In this document: piece after piece, positions 8,755 to 17,512 of the stretch | Position numbering within the stretch: position 1 is the stretch's first letter | Layout of the letters: each line of letters opens with the position of its first letter | Assembly: GCA_045659265.1 (NCBI GenBank) | Contig: JAZOWO010000131.1 | Coordinates: forward strand, 9,627-73,626 | Length of the DNA stretch: 64,000 nucleotides | Reading direction: 5' to 3' | Origin: UMGS1649 sp045659265 | GTDB lineage: Bacteria; Bacillota; Clostridia; TANB77; CAG-465 | Translations under genes and position numbers: made by a program | Notes under the pieces: model-generated | What the model saw: the letters and a program-made list of their open reading frames with translations, nothing else | The model's database searches: none | What the model was told of the DNA's origin: nothing

Positions 8755-9303
8755 ATGGATTTAAGTATCTATGAAAATAAAATGAAAGAAAGAATTGACT
8801 ACCTAAGAGAAGAATTAGGAAATATAAGAGCAGGTAGAGCTAACCCACAAATATTAAATAAAATATGCGTTGAATATTATGGATCATTAACACCACTTAA
8901 CCAAGTGGCATCAATATCTGTTCCAGAACCAAGACAAATATTAATAGCACCATGGGATAAGAGCTTATTAAACGAAATAGCAAAAGCTATAACTAAAGCA
9001 GATATAGGAATAAACCCACAAAATGATGGAACTGGAGTAAGATTAATATTCCCAGAACTAAATGAAGCAAGAAGAAAAGAAATAGCTAAAGATATAAGCA
9101 AAATGGGAGAAGAAACAAAAGTTGCAATTAGAAATATAAGAAGAGACGCGATAGACGATATAAAGAAAACAGGAAAAGAAGAAAGCATCAGCGAAGATGA
9201 AATTCGTTCTTTAGAAGATTCTGTTCAAAAAATAACAGATAAACAAATTGAAGTAGTAACTGGAGTAGTTGCTGAAAAAGAAAAAGAAATAATGGAAGTG
9301 TAG
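8755..9303 (+). CDS. frr: Ribosome recycling factor
   Basis: The 182-residue RRF, which with EF-G splits the post-termination ribosome. The family patterns IRAGRANP, YYGSLTPLNQVASISVPEPR and INPQNDGTGVRL are all present and the length is standard. In most Firmicutes it directly follows pyrH; here pyrH is absent and the gene has its own promoter. cdsA begins 12 bases after its stop, so frr-cdsA-rseP form an operon. Confidence 0.98.
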   Translation: MDLSIYENKMKERIDYLREELGNIRAGRANPQILNKICVEYYGSLTPLNQVASISVPEPRQILIAPWDKSLLNEIAKAITKADIGINPQNDGTGVRLIFPELNEARRKEIAKDISKMGEETKVAIRNIRRDAIDDIKKTGKEESISEDEIRSLEDSVQKITDKQIEVVTGVVAEKEKEIMEV

Positions 9304-9314
9304 TAGGGGAGTTT

Positions 9315-10127
9315 ATGAAAAAAAGAATAATTTCGGGAGCAGTTTTCGTAGCATTATGGGCAGCAATACTGTTAATAAACAATCCGCTATTTGACACTGC
9401 TATAGTTGTTACACTTGCGTTAATTGCTACACACGAATATTACAAAGCATTTAGAAATATAGGCTATAAACCTATTTCTTGGATAGGTTATGTAGGATGT
9501 TTAGCATTGTTTTTAATGGGTGGAATAATTCCCGAAGAATATAAAATGCTATTAATAAAAATAATAGTACCGGTAGGTCTTATAAGCGCATTTGCTTATA
9601 TGGTAGTGGGAAATGTTAAAAGAACAATTTTAGATGTTGCAATAACAATATTTGGACTTCTATATATTCCATGTTTGTTTGCGTTTCTAAAATTGATATT
9701 AGGACTTAGAGAATACAGTAGATTTTACTTGTTATATGTTCTATTTGGAGCGTTTGTAAGCGATACGTTTGCATTTTTAATTGGTTCTAAATTTGGTAAA
9801 ACAAAATTAGCTCCAGACATTAGCCCTAACAAAACTGTAGAAGGTTCTATGGGTGGAATAATTGGTGTTGTAATTTCATTTGTAATTATGACAGTGGTAG
9901 GTAATTTGAATGGAATACCAGGAGATGTATTCTATTGGACAATGGTAGGTGTTGCGGCTGCAATAGCTGGTCAATTTGGAGACTTAACAGCATCTGCGAT
10001 TAAGAGATTTTGTAAAATTAAAGATTTTGGAAATATAATGCCAGGACACGGCGGAATATTAGATAGATTTGATAGTTTAATGTTTGTTGCGCCAATCGTA
10101 TATATTTTTATAACTTTATACGTATAA
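9315..10127 (+). CDS. cdsA: Phosphatidate cytidylyltransferase
   Basis: A 270-residue, multi-helix membrane enzyme making CDP-diacylglycerol from CTP and phosphatidate. About seven to eight hydrophobic segments are visible. The C-terminal signature is intact: SPNKTVEGSMGG around residue 175, GQFGDLTASAIKRFCKIKDF and then MPGHGGILDRFDSL. uppS, which usually precedes cdsA, and dxr, which usually follows, are not here. Confidence 0.96.
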   Translation: MKKRIISGAVFVALWAAILLINNPLFDTAIVVTLALIATHEYYKAFRNIGYKPISWIGYVGCLALFLMGGIIPEEYKMLLIKIIVPVGLISAFAYMVVGNVKRTILDVAITIFGLLYIPCLFAFLKLILGLREYSRFYLLYVLFGAFVSDTFAFLIGSKFGKTKLAPDISPNKTVEGSMGGIIGVVISFVIMTVVGNLNGIPGDVFYWTMVGVAAAIAGQFGDLTASAIKRFCKIKDFGNIMPGHGGILDRFDSLMFVAPIVYIFITLYV

Positions 10128-10148
10128 TAGAAAAGAGGTATATGAATA

Positions 10149-11402
10149 ATGGCTTTAGTTTTAACTATAATTAAACTTATAATAGTTTTAAGTGTAGTTG
10201 CTACTATCCATGAATTTGGGCACTTCCTTTTTGCTAAATTGTTCAAAATGACAGTAAATGAATTTAGCATAGGGTTCGGCCCAAAAATATTCTCTAAAGA
10301 ATATAAGGGAACTAAATATTCTTTAAGATGGATATTATTTGGTGGATATGTTGCAATAGAAGGTGAAGAAGGCGACTCAGAAGATGATAATGCCTTTAAT
10401 AAAAAACCATGCTGGCAAAGAATAATTGTACTTGTAGCAGGTGTGCTATTTAATGCAATACTTGCAACAGTATTATTCTTAGGAACAAACATGGTATCAC
10501 CAACATTTGGAACTAAAATATCAGGCATTTATGAAAATGGTGCTGCGTATGTTGCTGGATTACGTGAAGGTGATGTAATAACAAAAATTGAAGATAAAGT
10601 AACACATATTTATCAAGATGTTGCGTTATATAACAAAACAGATAAAAAAGATGTAACAGTTGAATATTTAAGAGATGGTAAAACATATAAAGCTCTTGTA
10701 AAAGATGCTGTTAAGAAAATTGGTTATATGGGTGTATACTTTGAGGCTACTAAATTAGATGAAAACGGAAATGTTTTATCTTATGTTCAAGTAGTTGAAC
10801 CAGGTATGCCAGCAGCTTCTAAAATAAAAGCTGGAGACAAAATACTAAAAGTTAATGACAAAGAAACTAAACTTTCTATAGATGTAATATCTGAAATATC
10901 TGCAAATGCTGAAAAAGAAGTTAAAATATTAGTATTAAGAGATGGTAAAGAGGTAGAAGTAAAACTTGTACCGGCTACTAAACTTTCTTTTGATTTAGGA
11001 TTATCTAATTTTGCAGAAGAGAAAACTACTGTAAAAACAGCTTTCTATAAATCTATTTCAACAATATCTCAAATAGTTGGATCATATGTAGATTTGTTTA
11101 GAGGCAAAGTAAAAGTAAACCAATTATCTGGAATAGTTGGAATTGGAGAAATGGTTTCTAGAACAGAAGGAATAGCAGAATTCTTAAGCATGATGGCTAT
11201 GATTTCTTTAGCAGTAGGAATTGCTAATATATTACCGTTCCCACCACTTGATGGCGGAAAAGTAGTATTAGTGTTGATAGAGTGGATAACTAAAAAGAAA
11301 GTTCCAGAAAAAGTGGAATTAATACTAAGCTATATTGGACTTGGATTATTATTAGCACTTACAGTATTTGTAACGATTAACGATATAATAAGAGTAGTGT
11401 AA
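10149..11402 (+). CDS. rseP: Site-2 intramembrane metalloprotease (RseP/RasP)
   Basis: A 417-residue membrane zinc protease cleaving transmembrane substrates such as anti-sigma factors. The first helix carries the HEFGH zinc motif near residue 20, and the C-terminal helix has the third ligand region NILPFPPLDGGK. Between them is a PDZ-like region with two GxR/GDxI blocks (LREGDVITKIEDK and IKAGDKILKVNDK), which suggests two PDZ copies. It is longer than the common one-PDZ clostridial form. GAGGT lies upstream of the ATG. Confidence 0.95.
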   Translation: MALVLTIIKLIIVLSVVATIHEFGHFLFAKLFKMTVNEFSIGFGPKIFSKEYKGTKYSLRWILFGGYVAIEGEEGDSEDDNAFNKKPCWQRIIVLVAGVLFNAILATVLFLGTNMVSPTFGTKISGIYENGAAYVAGLREGDVITKIEDKVTHIYQDVALYNKTDKKDVTVEYLRDGKTYKALVKDAVKKIGYMGVYFEATKLDENGNVLSYVQVVEPGMPAASKIKAGDKILKVNDKETKLSIDVISEISANAEKEVKILVLRDGKEVEVKLVPATKLSFDLGLSNFAEEKTTVKTAFYKSISTISQIVGSYVDLFRGKVKVNQLSGIVGIGEMVSRTEGIAEFLSMMAMISLAVGIANILPFPPLDGGKVVLVLIEWITKKKVPEKVELILSYIGLGLLLALTVFVTINDIIRVV

Positions 11403-11433
11403 AATAATACAAAAGAAGAAATTAATAATTATA

Positions 11434-11470
11434 AAAACTCAAAATGTTAATATTACCATTTTGGGTTTTT
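11434..11470 (+). terminator. Hairpin terminator between rseP and polC
   Basis: AAAAACTCAAAATG (11434-11447) pairs with CATTTGGGTTTTT (about 11458-11470), with one bulged A and one G-U pair, followed by T. It lies just upstream of the polC ribosome site and so could also act as an attenuator. Confidence 0.65.
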
Positions 11471-11493
11471 ATATATGTATATGGGGGAAATAT

Positions 11494-14400
11494 ATGAAAA
11501 AACTAAGTGAATTGTTTGCTCCTGCTGTTATAGAAGGTAGCAGTATAAACGATTTAATGGTAGAAGAGGTAAAGTTTTCAAAGAAGGCTAATGCGGCTAT
11601 TATAAGACTTGAAATAAAGGATGGAATAAATCCTAAGGATGTTGTTGCGTTTGAAACAAATGCCACTAAAGCTTTTTCGTTAAAGAGTTTTAGAATAATT
11701 CCGCATTTAGAGGGGAAAAGAGAATTTAATGAGCAAGATATAGATAAGGTTTTAGATTATTTGAAACTAGCTAGACCTTATGTTGTGAATGTCTTAGAAA
11801 TATCTAGAAAAGAATATATTAAAGAGGCAAATAAGGTAATAATCGAACTTAAAGTGCCAAATGCTAATTTTCTTAAATTGCAAAAAACAGAAGAATTTTT
11901 ATCAGAAACTGTATCGGCATACTATGGTGTAAACATAGAATTTGAAATTTGTGACTCAAATACAGCTAAAGCAGATTTTGCGGCAACTCATAAAGAGGAA
12001 AGAATGGTTGCACCGCCACCAGCAGATAAGCCAAAGGAACAAAAACCACAAGTTGAGCATAAAGCACCAGCACCGCAACCACAATCAGCGCCACCAACGT
12101 ATTTCAAACCAAAAGAAGAAAAAGTGGAAGGACCTAAGGCAGAAAATGTAATAATGGGTAAAGATATTACTTCTGCTAAAGTAGACAAGATAGAAGATAT
12201 AAATCAAGATATGGAAAATGCTTGTATTGAAGGAAAAATAGAAGCATGTGAGGTTAAAACTACTAAGACTGGTAAAGAAATGTTTTCACTAGAAGTGAGC
12301 GACGAAACAAGTACAATAGCTGTAAAAATCTTCGCGGATCCTAAACGTATAGATGTTGGAGAACTTAGTGGAAGACTAAAAGTTGGTAAGTACATAAAAG
12401 CAGATGGAAAACCACAATATGATATGTTTGCTAAAGATATCTCAATAATATTAAGAAACATAGTAGATGGAAAGAAACCACCTGAAAGAAAAGATGAAGC
12501 AGAGGTTAAAAGAGTAGAACTACATTTACATACACAAATGAGTTCTATGGATGGTGTAAGTTCTGCAACAGATCTTGTAAAACAAGCTATAAAATGGGGA
12601 CATAAAGCAATAGCAATAACAGACCATGGTGTTGCACAAAGCTTCCCTGAAGCAAATCTTGCAGCGTTCAACTACGCTGAAAAGAAATTTGATATAAAGG
12701 TACTATATGGTACTGAAGGATATTTAGTGCCTGACGTTGCACCTGTATTTGAAGCTCCAACTACATATACTGTTTTTGATATAGAAACAACAGGATTTAC
12801 ACCTGGAAGTGATGCAATAACAGAAATAGCAGCAGTAAAGGTAAAAGACGGACAAGCAATAGATGAGTTTTCTACATTTGTAAATCCTGAAAGAAGTATA
12901 CCTAAGGAAGTACAAGAATTAACTCATATAACACCGGATATGGTAAAGGATGCCCCTAAGATAGAAGAAGCATTAAAGGGATTCTTAGACTTTGCTGAAG
13001 GTACGGTAATAGTAGCGCATAATGCAAAATTTGATACTTCGTTTATAAACTACTATGCAGATAAATGTGGTTATACAAAACCAGTATTTGCAATAGATAC
13101 TCTAGCTATAGCAAGAGAAATGTTTGAAGGTTATGAAAACCATAAGCTTGGAACAATAGCAGCTAATCTAAATATAGAACTTGAAAATGCGCATAGAGCA
13201 ATAAATGATGCTAGAGCAACAGCTAAAGTATTTATAAAAATGTGTGAAGTGTTAGAAGAACGTGGTATGAAATTAAATGAATATGTTCAAACTGAATATA
13301 TAGAAGACAAGAGGAACTTTACGCCGTACCACATAATAATATTTGCTAAAAACTATGTTGGACTTAAAAATCTATACAAGCTAGTTTCGTTTGCACATAT
13401 TAGATATTTCCACAAGAAACCAAGATTATCTAGATCATTAATTAATAGATATAGAGAAGGATTAATAATCGGTTCGGCTTGCGAAAGAGGAGAGCTTTAC
13501 CAAGCAGTTTTAGAAAATAGAATGGATGAAGCACGTGAAATAGCTAAGTTTTATGATTATTTAGAAGTACAACCAATAGGAAATAACCAGTTCTATATTC
13601 GCAACGGTACAGTAAAAGATGAAAAAGAATTACAAGAAATAAATAAAAAAATAATAGACTTAGGGCATGAGTTAAACATACCTGTTGTAGCAACAGGAGA
13701 TGTTCACTTTATGAATCCACAAGATGAACTATATAGAAGAATAATAATGGCTGGTCAAGGTTATGATGATGCGGATGAACAAGCACCACTTTATCTAAGA
13801 ACAACAAATGAAATGCTTAAAGAATTCGATTATCTTGATGAAGCAACTGCAAGAGAAATAGTAATAGAAAACACTAATAAAATTGCAGATATGTTTGAGG
13901 AAATAAAACCGGTTGTTGATGGAACATACAACCCAGTAATTGACGGTTCTGATGAAGAAATAGAAAGACTTACTTATGAAAAAGCAAGAAGTATATATGG
14001 TGATCCATTACCAGAAATAGTTGAAGCTAGAATAAAGAAAGAACTAAACTCAATAATAACAAATGGATTCTCGGTTATGTATATCATAGCTCAAAAACTA
14101 GTTAAAAAATCTAACGATGATGGCTATCTGGTTGGTTCCAGAGGTTCGGTTGGTTCATCTTTCGTAGCAACAATGTCTGGTATAACAGAGGTAAATCCGC
14201 TTCCACCACACTATGTTTGTCCACATTGTAAATATAGTGAATTCCCACCAGTTACAGTTACAACTGGAGTAGATATGGAAGATAAAGATTGCCCTAAATG
14301 TGGCAATAGAATGAAGAAAGATGGAATGGATATTCCGTTCGAAACATTCCTTGGATTTAAGGGAGATAAGGTCCCAGATATAGACCTTAACTTCTCTGGA

Positions 14401-15810
14401 GATTACCAAGCTAAAGCACACGCATATACTGAAGTTCTATTTGGTAAGTACAAAACATTTAGAGCCGGAACAATATCTACACTTGCCGAAAAAACAGCAT
14501 ATGGATTTGTTAAGAAATATTATGAAGGTAAAAATCAATACGTAAGGGTGCCTGAAATAAATAGAGTGTCTAGAATGTGTACTGGTATTAAGAGAACAAC
14601 AGGACAACACCCTGGTGGTATTATAGTTGTACCAAGAGATAAAGAAATTTATGATTTCTGTCCGGTGCAAAGACCAGCAGATGATCCAACATCAAGCACA
14701 ATAACAACACATTTCGACTTCCACTCAATCCACGACAATCTTCTAAAACTAGATATACTAGGCCATGATGATCCTACGGTTATTAGAATGTTAGAAGATT
14801 TAACAGGAATTGATGCAAAAACAATACCACTAGATGAGCCAAAAGTAATGTCGCTATTTAGCTCGACAGAAGCGCTAGGAATAACAGAGGAACAAGAACG
14901 TTCTAAAGTTGCAACATATGCTATACCAGAGTTTGGTACTAAGTTTGTTAGACAAATGTTGCTAGATACAAAACCTACAACATTTGGCGAACTTGTTAGA
15001 ATATCTGGACTATCTCATGGTACTGACGTTTGGCTAAATAATGCTCAAAGCTTGATTGAACAAGGAATAACGACACTTAAAGAGGCAATTTGTACTCGTG
15101 ATGACATCATGATTTATTTGATACAAAAGGGGCTTGACCCATCTCTTGCCTTCAAGATAATGGAGATAACAAGAAAAGGTAAAGCTAAAAAAGACCTTAC
15201 TGAAGAAATGAAAGAGAAAATGAGAGAATGTGATGTGCCAGAATGGTATATAGATTCATGTTTAAAGATTAAGTACATGTTCCCTAAAGCCCATGCTTGT
15301 GCTTACGTTATGATGGCATATAGAATAGCATACTTTAAGGTGTATTATCCAAAGGCATTCTATGCTACATATTTAACAGTAAGAGCAGATGCGTTTAATG
15401 CAGATATAATGTGTACTAATAAGCAAAAGGTTAAAGAGGCAATGAAGACAATTGAATCTAATCCTGAAGCAAGTAATGTTGAAAAGGATATGGTTACAGT
15501 TCTTGAAGTTGTAAATGAAATGATGGAAAGAGGAATAGATTTCTTACCAATAGATTTGTATAAATCTGATGCAACTAAATTCTTAGTAGAAGATGATGGA
15601 ATAAGACCACCACTTTCAGCAATACCTACATTTGGTACAGTCAACGCCAAGAATATTGCTGAAGCAAGAAAAGAAGGCGAATTTTCTTCAAAAGAGAATC
15701 TAATGACACGTGCAAAATTAGGAAAATCTGCGATGGAATTATTAGATAAATATGGTTGTACAAAAGGTATGCCAAATTCAGCACAAGTATCATTGTTTGA
15801 TGAATTCTAA
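11494..15810 (+). CDS. polC: DNA polymerase III alpha subunit, PolC type
   Basis: The replicative polymerase of low-GC Gram-positives, 1438 residues from ATG 11494. An upstream in-frame TTG at 11461 lies inside the terminator hairpin, and the GGGGGAAA site fits the ATG. Domains in order: N-terminal domains and a Pro/Lys/Gln-rich linker (about 165-215), an OB fold (about 240-330), a PHP domain with HLHTQMSSMDG (about 343), an inserted DEDDh proofreading exonuclease with FDIETTG (about 428), a zinc motif CPHC/CPKC (about 909-930), and the polymerase core with PDIDLNFSGDYQ (about 962). Length and order match the family. ispG and proS, common neighbours, are missing. Confidence 0.99.
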   Translation: MKKLSELFAPAVIEGSSINDLMVEEVKFSKKANAAIIRLEIKDGINPKDVVAFETNATKAFSLKSFRIIPHLEGKREFNEQDIDKVLDYLKLARPYVVNVLEISRKEYIKEANKVIIELKVPNANFLKLQKTEEFLSETVSAYYGVNIEFEICDSNTAKADFAATHKEERMVAPPPADKPKEQKPQVEHKAPAPQPQSAPPTYFKPKEEKVEGPKAENVIMGKDITSAKVDKIEDINQDMENACIEGKIEACEVKTTKTGKEMFSLEVSDETSTIAVKIFADPKRIDVGELSGRLKVGKYIKADGKPQYDMFAKDISIILRNIVDGKKPPERKDEAEVKRVELHLHTQMSSMDGVSSATDLVKQAIKWGHKAIAITDHGVAQSFPEANLAAFNYAEKKFDIKVLYGTEGYLVPDVAPVFEAPTTYTVFDIETTGFTPGSDAITEIAAVKVKDGQAIDEFSTFVNPERSIPKEVQELTHITPDMVKDAPKIEEALKGFLDFAEGTVIVAHNAKFDTSFINYYADKCGYTKPVFAIDTLAIAREMFEGYENHKLGTIAANLNIELENAHRAINDARATAKVFIKMCEVLEERGMKLNEYVQTEYIEDKRNFTPYHIIIFAKNYVGLKNLYKLVSFAHIRYFHKKPRLSRSLINRYREGLIIGSACERGELYQAVLENRMDEAREIAKFYDYLEVQPIGNNQFYIRNGTVKDEKELQEINKKIIDLGHELNIPVVATGDVHFMNPQDELYRRIIMAGQGYDDADEQAPLYLRTTNEMLKEFDYLDEATAREIVIENTNKIADMFEEIKPVVDGTYNPVIDGSDEEIERLTYEKARSIYGDPLPEIVEARIKKELNSIITNGFSVMYIIAQKLVKKSNDDGYLVGSRGSVGSSFVATMSGITEVNPLPPHYVCPHCKYSEFPPVTVTTGVDMEDKDCPKCGNRMKKDGMDIPFETFLGFKGDKVPDIDLNFSGDYQAKAHAYTEVLFGKYKTFRAGTISTLAEKTAYGFVKKYYEGKNQYVRVPEINRVSRMCTGIKRTTGQHPGGIIVVPRDKEIYDFCPVQRPADDPTSSTITTHFDFHSIHDNLLKLDILGHDDPTVIRMLEDLTGIDAKTIPLDEPKVMSLFSSTEALGITEEQERSKVATYAIPEFGTKFVRQMLLDTKPTTFGELVRISGLSHGTDVWLNNAQSLIEQGITTLKEAICTRDDIMIYLIQKGLDPSLAFKIMEITRKGKAKKDLTEEMKEKMRECDVPEWYIDSCLKIKYMFPKAHACAYVMMAYRIAYFKVYYPKAFYATYLTVRADAFNADIMCTNKQKVKEAMKTIESNPEASNVEKDMVTVLEVVNEMMERGIDFLPIDLYKSDATKFLVEDDGIRPPLSAIPTFGTVNAKNIAEARKEGEFSSKENLMTRAKLGKSAMELLDKYGCTKGMPNSAQVSLFDEF

Positions 15811-15817
15811 AAAAAGA

Positions 15818-15846
15818 TTGAAAAGTCTTTAGTGATAGTATATAAT
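15818..15846 (+). promoter_or_regulatory. SigA promoter of hpf
   Basis: TTGAAA (15818-15823), a 17-base spacer, and TATAAT (15841-15846). It lies in the short gap after polC, and the leader is only about 15 bases. Confidence 0.65.
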
Positions 15847-15868
15847 AATTACGAGGAGTTGATTATAT

Positions 15869-16210
15869 ATGAAATTAGATTTAAATGGAATGGGCATTGA
15901 AGTAACAGACGGTATCAAAGAATATGCTGAAAAAAGAGTAAGCAAATTAGATAAATTCTTTGATAATGACACAATTGCACACGTTACATTCGCAGCAAAA
16001 AAGGAGAAACAATACGTGAGTCTTCGTGTAGAAGCTAAAGGCAAAACATACATGGCAGAAGAACCAACTCATGACGTTTATGCTGGTATTGACCTTGTAA
16101 TGGATAAAATTTTAGGTCAAATAAGAAAACAAAAAACTAAAATATTAAATAAAAGAACTGAAAAGAATGTTAACATGGGTGTTACTGAAGAAGACCTAGA
16201 TGTTGAATAG
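15869..16210 (+). CDS. hpf: Ribosome hibernation-promoting factor, short form
   Basis: A 113-residue RaiA/HPF-family protein that binds the decoding centre of idle ribosomes. The fold is visible in GIEVTDGIKEYAEKRVSKLD, HVTFAAKKEKQYVSLRV and HDVYAGIDLVMDKILGQIRK. The last 15 residues are acidic. Most Firmicutes carry a long HPF of about 180-190 residues with a C-terminal dimerisation domain; that domain is absent here and the stop is followed by a good terminator. The GAGGAG site is close to the start. Confidence 0.9.
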   Translation: MKLDLNGMGIEVTDGIKEYAEKRVSKLDKFFDNDTIAHVTFAAKKEKQYVSLRVEAKGKTYMAEEPTHDVYAGIDLVMDKILGQIRKQKTKILNKRTEKNVNMGVTEEDLDVE

Positions 16211-16221
16211 TAAATTTAATA

Positions 16222-16250
16222 CAAAAAAAGAGGCTTAAGCCTCTTTTTTG
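16222..16250. terminator. Bidirectional terminator between hpf and the antiporter gene
   Basis: AAAAAAAGAGGCTTA pairs with AGCCTCTTTTTT across 16223-16249, with flanking A and T tracts. Confidence 0.85.
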
Positions 16251-16273
16251 TTGTTTAAATTATATAATAAATA

Positions 16274-17335
16274 TTAACGTCTATATAATACATAAACTAT
16301 ATAGCATGCATAAATAGCAAGTAAAGTAAATCCTTCCATTGCAGAAACCTCTGGTTTCTTTTTAGTGAACAATCTCATTACTAAACATACTAACACGAAT
16401 ACACCAGCGTCTATAACAAGAGATGGTGTTGACACTCTTATTGGATTTATTAATGCGGAAGTTCCTATTACAAATAAAGTATTAAACATATTGCTGCCAA
16501 CTAAATTGCCAATTGCAATATTTAATCTATTTTTCTTTATTGCTGCAAATGTTGTACTTATTTCTGGTAAAGATGTACCTACTGCAATTATTGAAATCGA
16601 TATAAGTGTTTCGCTAACATTAAAGTATCTTGCTATAACAATGGCATTGTTAACTACGAGTTCTGCACCTATATATATAACCGCAATGCATATCAATAAT
16701 AAAAGAAATTCAAGAACCAATCTTTTCATGTCTTTCATAGAAAACATTTTATCGTTTTCGTTAGTGTGATTATCATGGCTTGCATATGCAGATTTGTGTA
16801 ATATAACTTTTTTCGCTTTTGAATCTTTATATTTCTTTTCTCTTTGATCCCTTAAATATTCACCAAACTCATATAGTGTATAGTACATGAATATTGCAAA
16901 GAATAATAATAGAATAATACCATCTGTTCTAGTAATTGCATTATGAGTTGCTTGTGGATCGACGATGTCAATTAATAGTACGAAAAGTACAGTACTAGAA
17001 ATTAGACTCATATTCATATCTTTTCTTATTGTTTGTCTTAAAAGTTTTAATGGGTTTGCTACAAAAATTAGTCCTAGAATGCAGCACATATTAAATAAAT
17101 TTGTTCCAATAATATTACCTAGCAAGAAATCAGAACTGTTTTTTGCAGATGCTGTAATGGAAAGTAATAATTCGGGTAAACTTGTACCGATACAAACTAT
17201 AGTTAGTCCTATTACTACTTCGCTTAACCTAAACATTTTCCCTATTTTTGTTCCGATATCTACAAAGGCATCAGAACCTTTTATTAATAAGAACAAACCT
17301 ACAACCATTAAAATAACGGCTAGAAGTATATCCAT
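16274..17335 (-). CDS. Calcium/sodium antiporter (CaCA family, YrbG-like)
   Basis: A 353-residue inner-membrane exchanger with about ten helices. Two inverted alpha-repeats are visible: GTSLPELLLSIT near residue 52, followed by GNIIGTNLFN, and GTSLPEISTTFA near 252, followed by GNLVGSNMFN. These glutamates bind Ca2+ in the family. The central charged loop (about residues 165-200) contains HDNHTNEND. The ribosome site is AAAGGAGAAAAC. It is a single gene between two terminator regions. Confidence 0.92.
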   Translation of the reverse strand: MDILLAVILMVVGLFLLIKGSDAFVDIGTKIGKMFRLSEVVIGLTIVCIGTSLPELLLSITASAKNSSDFLLGNIIGTNLFNMCCILGLIFVANPLKLLRQTIRKDMNMSLISSTVLFVLLIDIVDPQATHNAITRTDGIILLLFFAIFMYYTLYEFGEYLRDQREKKYKDSKAKKVILHKSAYASHDNHTNENDKMFSMKDMKRLVLEFLLLLICIAVIYIGAELVVNNAIVIARYFNVSETLISISIIAVGTSLPEISTTFAAIKKNRLNIAIGNLVGSNMFNTLFVIGTSALINPIRVSTPSLVIDAGVFVLVCLVMRLFTKKKPEVSAMEGFTLLAIYACYIVYVLYRR

Positions 17336-17512
17336 TTGTTTTCTCCTTTGTATAATACAATGAGTATATCATATATGTTAATAAAACAACAATAGCTTAA
17401 AGGTCTCTTTTAATATTAAAAATTAAAAGAAAATGTAATTTTATATAAGTTGAATTTAAATATATAATTGATATATAATTTGACTAATATAATCTGTTAG
17501 ATGGGGGAAATA

